Positions 13,715-25,384 of a stretch of DNA of 64,000 nucleotides are shown piece by piece. The notes under the pieces are model-generated. The model did no database searches and was not told the DNA's origin. It worked only from the letters and a program-made list of their open reading frames with translations. A program made the translations under genes and the position numbers. The number at the start of each line of letters is the position of its first letter. The first letter of the stretch is position 1. This stretch comes from Brachypodius melanocephalos. Lineage: Eukaryota > Chordata > Aves > Passeriformes > Pycnonotidae. The stretch lies in contig VZSR01003807.1 in the NCBI GenBank assembly GCA_013398615.1, forward strand, positions 16,880,237 through 16,944,236. The letters are read 5' to 3'.

Positions 13715-13744
13715 CCCCCCATGCCTGACCCCTCCCCCTCCCCC
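13715..13744 (-). repeat. C-rich block, putative G-quadruplex on the minus strand
   Basis: Four C runs (6, 4, 5 and 5 nt) are separated by 8-, 1- and 1-nt loops, so the minus strand satisfies the usual G3+N1-12 quadruplex pattern and the plus strand could form an i-motif. It lies 300 bp from the CTCTT array. Confidence 0.7.
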
Positions 13745-16160
13745 TCTTATTACCAGTTCTTAACAAAAGAGGGTTCCTTTTTGCTTTGTAGACTTCACCT
13801 CTGGTTTTTCTCAGGACTAGATGTGAAGGTAAGATTGTATCTCAAATCCCATCCTCATGTGGAAAAATCTGAACATCTGTGGGCCTTGGCAATGAGAGCA
13901 GCTGTAAACAGAGGAGTCATCCCTCACACTGGTGAGCTCTATCACTGCACATCATCAGAAGCTGGCAGGGAAGTAATGGAAAATGAGCTGTGTGTCATTC
14001 TGCTTTTCCATGGCTTGTCATTATGTTTTTTCATCAGAGACATTAGGCAAGTCTAGCATTGCTCAGCTGCTGCCTGGTAATAACAAGGGCATGCTCAGGT
14101 GCACTGATCCTTTCTGGTTTGCTGTCCTTATTGTTTAGGAAACCAGGAATGTAATGCACAGATGAGCATCTTGGAATGTATCAAGTACATGCCTCTTTTT
14201 GGCCCATCAAATCTTTTTACATGTATTTGGAACCTTTGAAAAGAAAATGGAGAATAGGACAATGAGCAGTGGAATAATAGATTCAGAGAGAAGCTGCTTG
14301 TGAAATGAATACAGATCTACATAAATGAAGAGGGGAACAATATGAAAGAACAAAACAAAAGAATCTACCACAGAAAGACAGTGTTGTGGTTATGCTAATG
14401 AAAAGTATTGCAATTAGCTCTTACACTAATCTTCTGATAAGATTTTAAGCCAAATCAAAATGGACCTCTCTCCTTCAGCACTACTGAAGTGAGGCAGTTT
14501 TTTGTACAGTGAATTTTTTTTTAGTGGTACAGAGTGAGGAAATTATAAACATAGCTATAATCTCTTGCACCGTAACAAGGCTATGGAGTACAACAGGTAT
14601 ATCTTAGCATATACCTGAGGGTGAAAAAAAAATGTTTTAAATATTAGGATCTTGTGTGCTTTCTAATCATTTCAGATCTTTCAATTTCATCTTCCCAAAC
14701 TGTGGGATGAAGATACGCTTTCTCATGAAGCAGGAAACCCAAACGGATTCATACTTGTTCATGTGAGTCCAGGAGATGGTGTTGTCATAGAGAAAGTATA
14801 TCATGAGATTCGTAACAGCATTTGCAAAGCTTGGTCACTCTGGGTCATGTGAAGTTGTGATCTTGTCACACAACACAGATCAGTGGCTGTTGAGTGCAGA
14901 GGAAGCTGCCTGGATGTCACAATCATCAACTTTTTATTATAGTGAAGGGTTATTAAAAGCTTACAGTGGAATCTAAAGAAACATCATGATTAGATCAGCC
15001 TTTTTTTCTAAGAGTATGCATTTGTACCATGTGCTTAGCTAACTCTACATTCCAACAATGCTTTGATGATATTTTAATTTTGCTCAATTGTCCATAAAAT
15101 ATATTTTTGAGATGTTGATTTTTCTTGTGCATCATGTTTTTTTGACATTATTGTAAATATCATGAAGAAAATTCTTAAAATGCACAGGTGATAGCTAAGA
15201 ACTACCCTGATCATTGTTAAACTTGTGAAAATCAGGCATGTAATTGCCATTTAGGTTTTTTTGGGAATACTGCAGAGATTGTAAAATGTGCAGTAGTTTC
15301 TGGCAGATATCAGGTCACCCTCATTCATTGTTATTTTGATTTGTTGCACCCCATCTTCTAGGCTAAAGAGGAGTTTAAACAATGTATGTTCTTTGGGTGT
15401 CTTTATAAATAGCGAAGCGCAGCAAGGTAGCACATGAACGATTGTGAAGCACATCACCACCCCCGCAACAATTGTTAGCAGGGTGTGGTAAAATTGATTG
15501 TGTTGAACTTGCTGTCAAAGGAGACGTCTCTGCCTGACAGATGCAGATGGACCCTGAATTATAATGCAGTAATACGGAGGAGGCTGTGGGCTCTGGAGAC
15601 AGACATTATTGTCTTTCAACAACCTCCTACCAAAATGTTCTGAATTTACTAATAGTGCTCTGCTACTATGCATTTGTAACTGGAAAAGGTGATCTCTACT
15701 GGTGCTGAACTCCTATTCCTATGGATATCATAAAGCACAAAGTCCTAACATTCATCTGAGGTCCTGGATTTATTCGTCTTCTTCTGGATTTCTTGGAAAG
15801 AAAATCCTCTCCCAATGCTATGGGGATATAAACACTTTTGTTTCTGGCTCCTTTTCAGCAACTGGCTTTGTGCTCAACAGCTGATTTGCTTCTTCCTCCA
15901 GTGTCTTGTGCATGTTCATCACATGATGTCTCTGGCTGGTTTTTCTAGCTGTGTCTCCTGTTGGAGTAAATGCCTAAAGAATTGTTGCATTAAGGACCTT
16001 TGACGTTGCTATGTCAGAAAAATAAAAACTGATGTCCAGCTAAGAGGCACCTTTTTTTCTCCATGTTCAGTGACTGGCAAGGATGCTGTCCACTGTGAGG
16101 CTTCATGTGCTTGGAACTGGAAGGGTTCAAGAAATTTTTCACCCTTCAGCTGTGTGTCTG
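13745..16160. other. Unique non-coding stretch
   Basis: No gene or repeat recognised. A 111-codon plus-strand frame covers 13721-14056 but has no domain or splice context and includes the C-rich block, so it is not called. The 14.6-15.2 kb part is AT-rich, unique and slightly homeobox-motif-like (ATTA-rich), but nothing specific can be supported. Confidence 0.5.
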
Positions 16161-16800
16161 TCTACAGTCTTTGCAAGGGATGGGACAACAAATGGGACCC
16201 AGCGGCATTTCCACGTAAGGAACAGCTGAAAAATTTGGGCCTCCCAGGAAACAAAAGCTGCGTTTGGCTGAGGCAAACGGTGCCTGCATCACTGGCGCAA
16301 AGAGGAGACATTTGGCTCCAGCCAGGCGGCCCAGGTTAAAGTGACTAAAACATCCTGAAGTGCAATGGGAAGTTCTGCCCAGCAGCAGGGAGCAATGGAA
16401 GCCGTGGCTGACCTATAAACAGGATGAGGGAGCAGCAGCAGCAAAGTGCAGAGACAGTGGCTGGCGCTGCGCTGACAGGCAGACACATAAACAAAGGGAG
16501 GGAGGAAGCTCTGTTTATAGCTGGAAAAGAAACTCCAACCTATAGGATGCAAATGATGGACATACAGGGCTATAAATAGACACAAAAAAAAGATTTAGTT
16601 ATGACATAAAGGCTCCATGCAGAATGAGCTACGTAGACTCCCTACTTTTTATTTAAGTGATGTGCTTTTTTTTTTTCCTCCTCACATATTTAATATTAGC
16701 AATCATGCTTAACTGGGCTTTTTAAAAAGGGAGGAGAAAATTCACATAAATCAAATAATAACATTGTGTTCTTTTGTAGAAATAGCAACTAAAAATAGTT
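16161..16800. promoter_or_regulatory. Candidate cis-regulatory block (clustered FOX, octamer and MEF2-like sites)
   Basis: This block is unique and GC-richer than its AT-rich surroundings. Sites seen: FOX-type ATAAACA at 16415-16421 and 16487-16493; its reverse TGTTTAT at 16512-16518; a perfect octamer ATGCAAAT at 16547-16554; MEF2 consensus (YTAWWWWTAR) CTATAAATAG at 16570-16579 and CTAAAAATAG at 16789-16798; an NKX2-like TTAAGTG at 16653-16659. CTATAAATAG could instead act as a TATA box, but no promoter context was found. Each short site is common by chance; the density of five between 16415 and 16579 is the reason for the call. Enhancer activity is an inference. Confidence 0.25.
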
Positions 16801-19800
16801 GGGAAGATGCCAGACTTTTCAGTCAATTGTCTAAGAGACCCAGTCAGCAATAGTTTTGTGTTTGGGTATGAAATAGTGTTTTATTAGATTAGTAATACTA
16901 CCTTGGAAGCCAAAGGGTAAGGACGACATAGCAATATTTTGTTGAGCTTTTAATCATGTTCTCAGGGTTTGGGGATATTAGTCAGAAGGCAAGTATGAGT
17001 GCCGTGCCCCATACATTATTCTGCCAGAGGAAATGTGGATAGGAAACAATCTGTATGCAACCACTTCAAGACGTAGATGGGTATTGTCTTTCTACCTACT
17101 ACTTAGGTAGTTAGGGCACTTCACCTGCAGCTTTTGCTGGACTAGCAGATTCAGTTCAGTGGGTTTTTGTGCCAGTTGCGGCAGTTAAGAAGGTTTTGAA
17201 CAATAATAGGTAGAGATAATTTTATTACAAAATGTTTTTTCTGCTGAACTTGAAGTGGTGATTTAATGCTGACAAAGTAGGTGTACTTAAAACATTTGTG
17301 GAAGTGGTCATTTGTTTCTTAGTGGAATTATTTGTGCTAGAAAAGAAGAATTGTATTTTAAAAACAAACAGTTACTTGGAATAAGATGCCTGCTGGTGTT
17401 TTTTAACCAGATAATGGTTCTGTGACCTTTGAGGATTTTGTCTAGGGGTCGTGCTACGAGCTATTATGCTTGTAGATTTTTACATGCCATTTTCATTTGT
17501 AACACTCAAGCTACTTTCCCAATGGCCTTTCTAGCCTTTCTAAAAAAACAAACAAGTATTATTTTTTATACACACAACATAAAAACTTGTGTTTAATAGT
17601 TTCTGGTATTATGTGCAGACATGAATACACAGAGAACAAGTGAAGTTTGTCTCTAAAAGTCAAAGAAAGGTAAATCTTTTTATGCCCTCAAGCCACCTGC
17701 CCTAATAGATATTGCATAACAACTTCAGTTTCATTCAGAGTGCCACTGTAATTTCCAACTTGACTGTCAGACTCATTTCTTTCACAGCAGGGCATGCTGT
17801 GCTTTCTGCACTTTGCAACTTCCACAACCAAGTTTCTTTGGTAAAGTTCAGAGAGAAAATGTCAGAACCTCTGAAGCAATGTGCTTGTCCATTCTACAAA
17901 TGTCCTTAGCTTGCCAATTCTTTCTTTCATGGTTTCAGGGTCAGTCTAGGAAGAAGAAAGTCTTTTGTTGTTTGATCTCTACAGGAGGTGTTTATACCCA
18001 AAAAAATTAATGTTAAGTTAATGTTCTTTCTTTACCATTTTCTTGTCTCTGACTGAAGGGGAATTTTTTGTCCTGTCCTATTCACAGTTCCATGCTCTGC
18101 AACACAGTCACTGTTGTGTAAGTCTGCTGCTTGTTTGTGCTCAAGTGCCATATTCCTTATGACATTCTAGGGATCAAGCCTTAGGCTGGGAAGTGGGAGA
18201 ACACTGCCACAAGCAGCAGCATTCCCTACTAACCAAAATTTGTCAAAGTCACAAATTGGCAGGTGACTATGAAGTGCTAGAACTTCAGGGTGGTGTAGAC
18301 TTTTGGGACTTCTTGACCCAACTCAGTGGCCAAGTTCTTTTCTGAGGACCTCACCCAGTGCTGAGCATCTCTGAATAGCTCTGCCGTGTTTCTAAGTTGC
18401 CTAGTTGAATAAGCCCCTGTTTGGGGCACTAGGCTGACCACTGTCAATAAAATAATTTCTGTTGCTCTGCTACCGAAAGGAGCAATGCCATTCCAATGCA
18501 CATGTAAGCTGTGGCATTTGCAACATACTTAGAATTTATTTAAATTCCCTCTTTGTTATTGCATTCATTGCCTTAAGCTGTCTTAGAAAGTTAAAAATAT
18601 GAGAAAAGAGAAAGTGCAAGGAGAATGCTCTGAAAGTGAATTTAAACCTTGTCTTCTGTTTTTCTCAGATGGAGGAGTTGGTGGTTACGTGCTGCCCTGC
18701 TTGGTGGATACGTGCCTGGCTATAGTAGGTTAAAAGGAAACCAAGGGTGGTGCTGCTAACATTCCACCCTCAGCTCCCTATTCACCTCTCATCATCCACC
18801 CTTGCATTTGCACTCATTCGTTTTACCCACCCACCTTGTTTCTATGTGAAATTGTGCTAATGGATGTCTCTCCCACAATATACAGGGAGACTCGAGCTGT
18901 TTTTGTAACTTGCAACTTTCTGCTGAATTTCAGGTGTTTCCAACTTGTGAAATCCTGATTTGGGTCAACATCTGGACTCCATCCATGTGTGTGTAATTCA
19001 AGGATCATTGCACATAGCAGTAAGAGGTTGATCATCAAAATTTTGTTGTGGTTCAGGGACATTAGATACTGGGATTTTGGTATAATTCTGTGTCTAGCAG
19101 GAAGGAAAGGGCCAGAAAGGGAACTGATAATGATTTGAATGGAGTAGAACCTTGGGCAATTGTGCTCTGCATGCCCTGCAAGCTCTGCACAGTCATTAAC
19201 ATTGATGAAGCATTAGAGACCTGTGGTGTCATATAGAGGTCAGTCCTTCCAGGAACTCTTGCCATATTTTTATGTCCTCTCATCTCCTACCTGTGTCTTG
19301 GCAGAACTAGAGCAACACAGTGGAACACCAGGCTTTACACACCTTATCTACATTACCCCCTTCAAAGGCCTTTCACTTTCCCTTCTCAGTCCAAGGTTCC
19401 CTTTTGCTTTGTTTTGTTTTCTCCTTTTAGATTCCCTCCTTTTCCTTCACTCCTTTTCTCTATTGGAAATTCCCTCATGCCAGGAGAAGCCAAAACTGAA
19501 CTAGTATCAACAGGGCATCCTGCAGGAAATAAGCCTCAGGTTGCATTATGAACTTCTATGGTACTGGCAGCATGGCCTGCTTTTACAATCACCTGCTGGG
19601 AGAAGATGTTCCAGAAGATGTGTTCAGCAGCAGATCAGGGCATAGCAGACAGGTGAGATTCCTGGTGCAGACCTGGCCAAGGCTCCTTGCCTAGGGAAAG
19701 ATAAACAAGAATTTTTTTGGGCCATAGAGGAGTCTTCAATTCTGACTGAATGCTTTCTGGTGTCAGGGCCTCACTGAAATATGTAGAAGAGGAGCTAGGC

Positions 19801-21781
19801 AGGGGTGACAGCATTGGTTCATTTATATCAGTGGTCAGAGCAAGCCTGGCTGCATATGGGGCAGAAGGGGTTGGCCTCCATTTCTTTCCTCTGTCTACTA
19901 TGAACTTGCATTCTATTTTGCTTGCACTGTCAGAGGCTGTCCCAGCTCCTAGGCTGTAGGTTTGTTTTCTCTTGCTTCCTGGTGTAATAATTATTCAATT
20001 GGTCTATGCAAAGTGGAATTTCTTCAGGCACAGCTGCCCTTCTGTGTCTGTTTAAAGTTCACTGAACACATGCTGTCTTAGGTATATTTAGGCTGAGCAA
20101 AACCCCTAAATTTAAGTGCTGCTCAGATGGATCTGGGATCTCATCTACTGACAGGGAGTTTAGGACAAGGACAAGATCCTTGTGGGTTTGCTTTGAAAAC
20201 ACCTGTTTGATTTTTGCCCTATTACTACAACTCAGGGAGCCAGAGGATTGTTTAGACACAGGTTGTCTTGGCCCTGCTTTGATTTATATATATTTGGAGA
20301 ATTTAACTTCTAGACATGTAGCAAGTAGTTGGAAGAAGCTCTGGGGACTACAATGTCTCCAAGCCCAGGGATTGGGTCTTGAGGAGACAAGACAACAGAC
20401 AGGCTCTTTTGTTTTTCATTGCAGGGTGAAAGAAAAGTCACATGCTTCATTCCTTCACATCAACACAGGAAAACCATCTCAAAAACTGCACATCCTCCTG
20501 TTTCTGAGGCAAAGCAGAAGAATATGAGAGAACAGAAACAATGGAAACTACAACAAATGAGTAAATTTTATTCTGACACAAGGCCTAGACTTCAGAAGTG
20601 TTTACTTCATCTTTCAATCCTTCAGCTTTCGTTCTGATCCTCTCCTATTTTTTTTCCTAGCAGAGCCCAGCTGTATGGAATAAAATAGAACAGCAACCTG
20701 CACACATAGAAATTCATCAAGTCCTGTCACATATCAGCTCTTTCTGCAGAATTACCCAGTAATGTTAAATTGTCAAAAAACTCTTGAATGCAAAAGCATT
20801 AACTTAAGTGCAGTTTCTTATTCTGTCACTTAAACTTGCCCAAGTGTTTAATATGAGGTTGTTTCTGTCACAGGAAGCATTTAAAAACTTGACAAATAAT
20901 AAACCAAAGAATGTGACAGAAAAAAAACCAAGAAAACAAAATTAAAGAAACAAACACATAATTTAGGAACTGTCAGATTATTCTTTGAAGTTTTGGTGAA
21001 AACTTTAGTCTCTGCATTAACAAAGTTATAGTTCAAAATTTGTTTGCCATTTCTTTCTAGAAAAATGTGAAGTGTTCATGATCCTCCTGGCTCATGTATA
21101 TTATGTACTTGGTACGTGTCCTTCTGTAAGGGTAAGCTTTCCTCAAAAACATATTTTCCATTGCTTGCTGTAAATATAATGTTGTTAGCCAGTCTCCTCA
21201 GACATAAAAACCTGCTCTTATAATGTATGTTGAAACTATTAGGACAGAATAAGAAACCAGATGTTTTTTTTTTTTCTTTCTCAGAACAGTTGAAGCTGAA
21301 TTGAGGTGATTATTGTTGCAGTTAGTCTCATTTTATCATAGACTTTATGCCTCCCGACTCAACAAATACGAAAGACATCTGAAAATCTCTAGCACGTGGC
21401 ACTTCACAACTTCCAAATCTCCTGAAGTGGGATATTTTCTGCAGTGACCAAAGTAGTAGATGGACATCACCGACTGCAGCAAATCTGACATCAATCAATT
21501 TATGCAAACTCAGTTACTTTATGTAACTGTGCTAGAAAATTCACAACTAATTGGCTGCAACATTCTCTCTCCCTTGGCCACAATGACATGATTTCTTTTT
21601 AAATATGGCATGGACATTTTGCTATGCAACAGCAGAAAATTGTACTCTGTCATTGCCATTATCTGTTGCCTGGCTTCTTTCCCTCACGTGCAGCGGTTTT
21701 TCTCCACAGTCTATTGTCTATCTTCAAAAGCCAAAGACAAATCCACAATGATTATGTTAGGCATTCATGTTGCTGCACAGC
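16801..21781. other. Unique non-coding stretch
   Basis: Nothing recognisable beyond moderate pyrimidine-rich patches (e.g. 19370-19460). Open frames up to 115 codons (20180-20527) lack domains and are treated as chance. Confidence 0.55.
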
Positions 21782-22376
21782 AGGCCAGTGGTATCCCGAG
21801 CTGTGTTAGGAGGAGTGCTGCCGGCACGGTGAGGGAGGTGATCCTGCCACTCCACTCACCACTGGTGGGTCCCTGCTTGGAGTGCTGGATCCAGTTCTGG
21901 GGTCCCCAGGGCAGAAAAGGCATTGACACACCTGAGAGAACCCAGTGAAGGGCTACAAAGATAATTGAGGAACGAGAGCATCTCTCCTGTGAGGAAAGGC
22001 TAGGAGACTTGGGACTAGAGAAGTGCAAGGTCAGAGGGTGGCTAATATAATACAGCTCAATATATATTAATACCCAAAGGAAGATGTAAAGAGAATGGAG
22101 CCAGGCTCTTTTCAGTGGTGACCAGTAACAGAACAAGAAGCAATGGGCAGAAACTGAAATATTGGAGATGTCATCTGAACATCAGGAAACATTTTTCTAC
22201 TCTGGAGATGACTGGGCACCAGTGTGTATTGGCCAGAGAGATTGTAAAGTCTCTAACCTTAAAGACATTCAAAAGCCATTTGGACATGGTGTAACTGACT
22301 CTAGAAGATCCTGCTTGAGCAGAGGGTTTGGACCAGGTGACTTCCAGACATTCTTTCCAGCCTCAGCTGTTCTGTT
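21782..22376 (+). mobile_element. CR1 LINE 3' region, sense orientation
   Basis: Consensus CR1 blocks appear in order on the plus strand: 'gtgagggaggtgatcctgcc', 'tggagtgctggatccagttc', 'agagcatctctcctgtgagg', 'gagccaggctcttttcagtg', 'catcaggaaacatttttc', 'agccatttggacatggtg' and 'cctgcttgagcagagggt'. The 3' octamer tail is nearly lost (ends '...cagctgttctgtttt'). The segment around 22020-22075 is divergent or partly deleted. It covers the end of the reverse-transcriptase ORF and the 3' UTR, with frame-breaking damage, so it is inactive. Confidence 0.92.
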
Positions 22377-22515
22377 TTAAGGAACCAATGAAGGGACAGA
22401 AACTGCATTTTATGTCTTCAGTGAGATGTGCAAGCATATATTAGGTAAGGATTGAATAAATAACAAAATTTGTCAACTGTCTGCATCAATGCATGGGTAC
22501 CAAGTTTAAAAAATA
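22377..22515. other. Unique spacer
   Basis: Short non-repetitive sequence between the sense CR1 and the polypyrimidine tract. Confidence 0.5.
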
Positions 22516-22662
22516 TTCTCTTTTCTTTGCTTTTCTTTGCTTTTCTTTTCCTTTCCTTTTCCTTTCCTTTTCCTTTTCTTTCTCTCTTCCTTCCTCTTAT
22601 TTCCTCTTCCATCTCACTCCCTTTCTGTCTTCCTCTCTGTCTCACTCTCCCTCTGTCTTCTT
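22516..22662 (+). repeat. Polypyrimidine (T/C) tract
   Basis: About 147 bp almost entirely T and C (TTTTC, CCTTTT, CTTCC, CTCT units) with only scattered purines. Long homopyrimidine tracts can adopt triplex structures. The three overlapping Phe/Ser/Leu-rich frames and the Lys/Arg/Glu-rich minus frame are composition artefacts. Confidence 0.9.
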
Positions 22663-24448
22663 ACACAGAAGAAACTTCCTGAGAAATTTCCTGACACTCC
22701 ATCAAAAAAAAATCACAGGGAGAATCCACTGGTCTTCTTTTCCCTGTTTAACTGTGACCTGATATTTATCTCCTATCAGACTGTTGTACTGTCCCATGGA
22801 TAACACAGTAAACTTTGGCAGACTTGTATCAGTGACTCAGTCTGCCCTGGCCCCAAATCAGACTAGAAACAGGAATGTCAGGCCCCTAAATTAGAAATGA
22901 TAAAATGATGAAAATTAAGAAAGGAAAAGAGTTAAAAAATATTTATTTTGGGTAGGAGTCAGAGAAGCCTCTGACCTTGACCTCTTTGCTTACTGGAGAG
23001 GACACTGTACTCAACACAATTATGAGATACAGCTGAAATGCAATGTAAAAGTGATTCCAAATATCTGTTGCCAGGAAGCAGATGACACACTAAATTGCTC
23101 AGTAGATTGAGTACTTAATTCAGTGATTTCCTGCTGCAAGGGTTGCCAGTATACAGCCATTTTGTGTTTTTTGGCAAGGCAGCTGCTTTTGGACGGCTGT
23201 CTCCAGTAGTCTTTCCTACGCTTCCTGTTGTAGGAAGGCCTGTTTCCTGCCGTGAGATTCCTGATTAGGCTCTGCACTATTTTTGTCTGCAAGATGCCTG
23301 TGTAGCAGGTTGCTTCTCTGCATTTGATATTGATTTGTGGGAAGTGAAGCCAGATCACAGCCTGGCCACAATAGAGCATCCAAATCCTTTGAGAAATCTA
23401 AAAAAATATTGTCTCTCTGCTGAAAAGAACTGATGCTTAATGTAGCATTCAGAGGTACAATGGAGATCCAAGTATTTATTTTTGTAATGATGTTTCATTC
23501 TGTTTGTTTCTTTCTGTATTGGAAACCAAGGTCTATAATCTTCATATTGTCTTTTTCAAAGTGTCTCCCAAGGTTAGTTTTTCTTCCCTAATGTTCAGAG
23601 GATCTTGTGGTCCAGGTTCTCCGTACCTCTGTAGGGATAAAGATGTTTTCCTTCTCTTGCTCAGTATATTTTAGGATTAAATTTTTATTTATGCTGATGG
23701 GAGTGGGGGGTGGAGGGAGATGAATAAAGTCCTGACATAACTGAGAAGCTTTTGCAGCTATATGATTAACTTTTGATATAGTAATGTCTGCTCGGTGTCA
23801 GGTATTAAAAAAGGAGTAAAAAACTTCTTGTCCCTCTCCTTAAGACACAATAGGACACTGAGGTCCTATCCTAGGTCTGAACAATCCATGAGATAGTATT
23901 GCTCAAGTCTCTGAGATATTTTTACTACACGGTTACAAATGGCAAGAAATAAAAAAAGGCTTTGTCCTGACTGCTAATGTTAACATGGACATAGGAGGGG
24001 AATTGTAAAAACAGAAATAATTTACTTTGAAATATTGTTTCTTTCATACATTTTGTTAATATACTTTAGTTCCCCCATATTGGAAAGTTTCATACATGGC
24101 TGGCCACAGGTACCCAATTACTGCAGCTGACTGTAAGATAAGGGCCCTTGATTTCAAGTGCAGACAGAAAACAGTTCGAGAGGGATTTTTGTTTCTCTTA
24201 TGATTTGCTCTTCAGTTCAAATCCTTCTCTATGCAGTCATGCATGCCTACTGCTTGCTTTTAACCTCATGCTTTCCATATTTTTGTGTGAGGACATAGAT
24301 GCTGACTTCATGACACTGGAGTTCATGTTGACTAGGCTTTGCAATGCAGGAAAGCAAGGCATTCTGCCCTCAGCTGCAGCACAGGGCATTCTTTCTCTAA
24401 GTTTCTTCCTTCTTCCAGCCATTCACTTCTGGTTTTTGTTTGTTTGCC
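22663..24448. other. Unique spacer between the two inverted CR1 copies
   Basis: No gene or repeat recognised. A 119-codon minus-strand frame (23020-23379) is basic and Ser/Gln-rich but shows no domain and is not called. A short G-rich run sits near 23700. Confidence 0.5.
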
Positions 24449-25384
24449 CAGAATCATAGAATTGTTAAAGTTGGAAAGGACCATAAAGGTCACTGGGTCC
24501 AGCCTTTGACCAAACACCACCATGCTAACCAAAGCCTAGCAATTAGTGCCACGTTCACTCATTTCTTGAACACCTCCAGGGGTGGTGGCTCCACCACCTC
24601 TCTGGACAGCTTGTTCCAATGCTCAACCAGCCTTTCAGTGAAAAAGATCTTCTTGATGTCCAGTCTGAAACTGCCCTGGAAAAGCTGAATGCAATTTCCT
24701 TATCTTGTCACTGGTTGCCTGGCAGAAGAGGCTCACCCAACCTGGCTATTGCCCCCTTTCAGGCAGTTGTAGAGATCATTCAGATTCCTCTGAGCATCCT
24801 TTTATTCCAGGCTAATCACCCCCAGCTCCCTCAGCTGCTCCTCATACCATGTATTCTCTTGACTCTTCACCAGCTCCATTGCTCTTCTCTGGACTCACTC
24901 CAGCATCCCAATGTCTTTCTTGCTGTGAGGGGCCCACCTGGATGCAGGATTTGAGGGACAAATTGTCCCTCACCAGAGGGACAGAGGGACAATCCCTGTC
25001 CTGTTCCTGCTGGACACACCATTCCTGATCCAGGCCAGGATGCCATTGGCTTTCTTGGCCACCTGGGCACAGCAGGTTCATGTTCAGCTGCTGTTGATCA
25101 GCACTCCCAGGTCATTTTCCAAGGGGCAGCTTTCCAGGCACTCCTCCCACAGCCTGCAGTGCTGCACTGGGTTGTTGTGATCCAAGGACAAGACCTGGCA
25201 CTTGGCCTTGGCCTGTGGATCCAGGTCCACCTGTTCAGGTCCCTCTGTGTGGCCTTCCTGCCCCTCCAGCAGATCAACACTCCTGAAAAACTTAGTGTTG
25301 TCTTCTAACTTACTGAGGGTGTGCCCTCCATCCCCTGGTCCAAATCATTGATTAAGGTATTAAATAGGCCTGGCCCCAATATTG
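24449..25384 (-). mobile_element. CR1 LINE 3' portion (about 0.94 kb), antisense
   Basis: Starts with the inverted tail CAGAATCATAGAATTG, then the CR1 reverse complement in order: 'cttgttccaatgctcaacc', 'aggcagttgtagagatca', 'cagctccctcagctgctcct', 'gctcttctctggactcactc', 'aggatgccattggctttctt', 'ggccacctgggcacagcagg', 'gttgttgtgatccaaggac', 'cagcagatcaacactcctg', 'cttactgagggtgtgccctc' and 'ggcctggccccaatattg'. The element carries the 3' UTR and the C-terminal part of the reverse-transcriptase ORF. A scrambled or partly duplicated patch lies around 24950-25005 (repeated 'gagggaca' units). Its 5' truncation point is near 25384. This is the longest continuous CR1 3' portion in the window. Confidence 0.95.
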
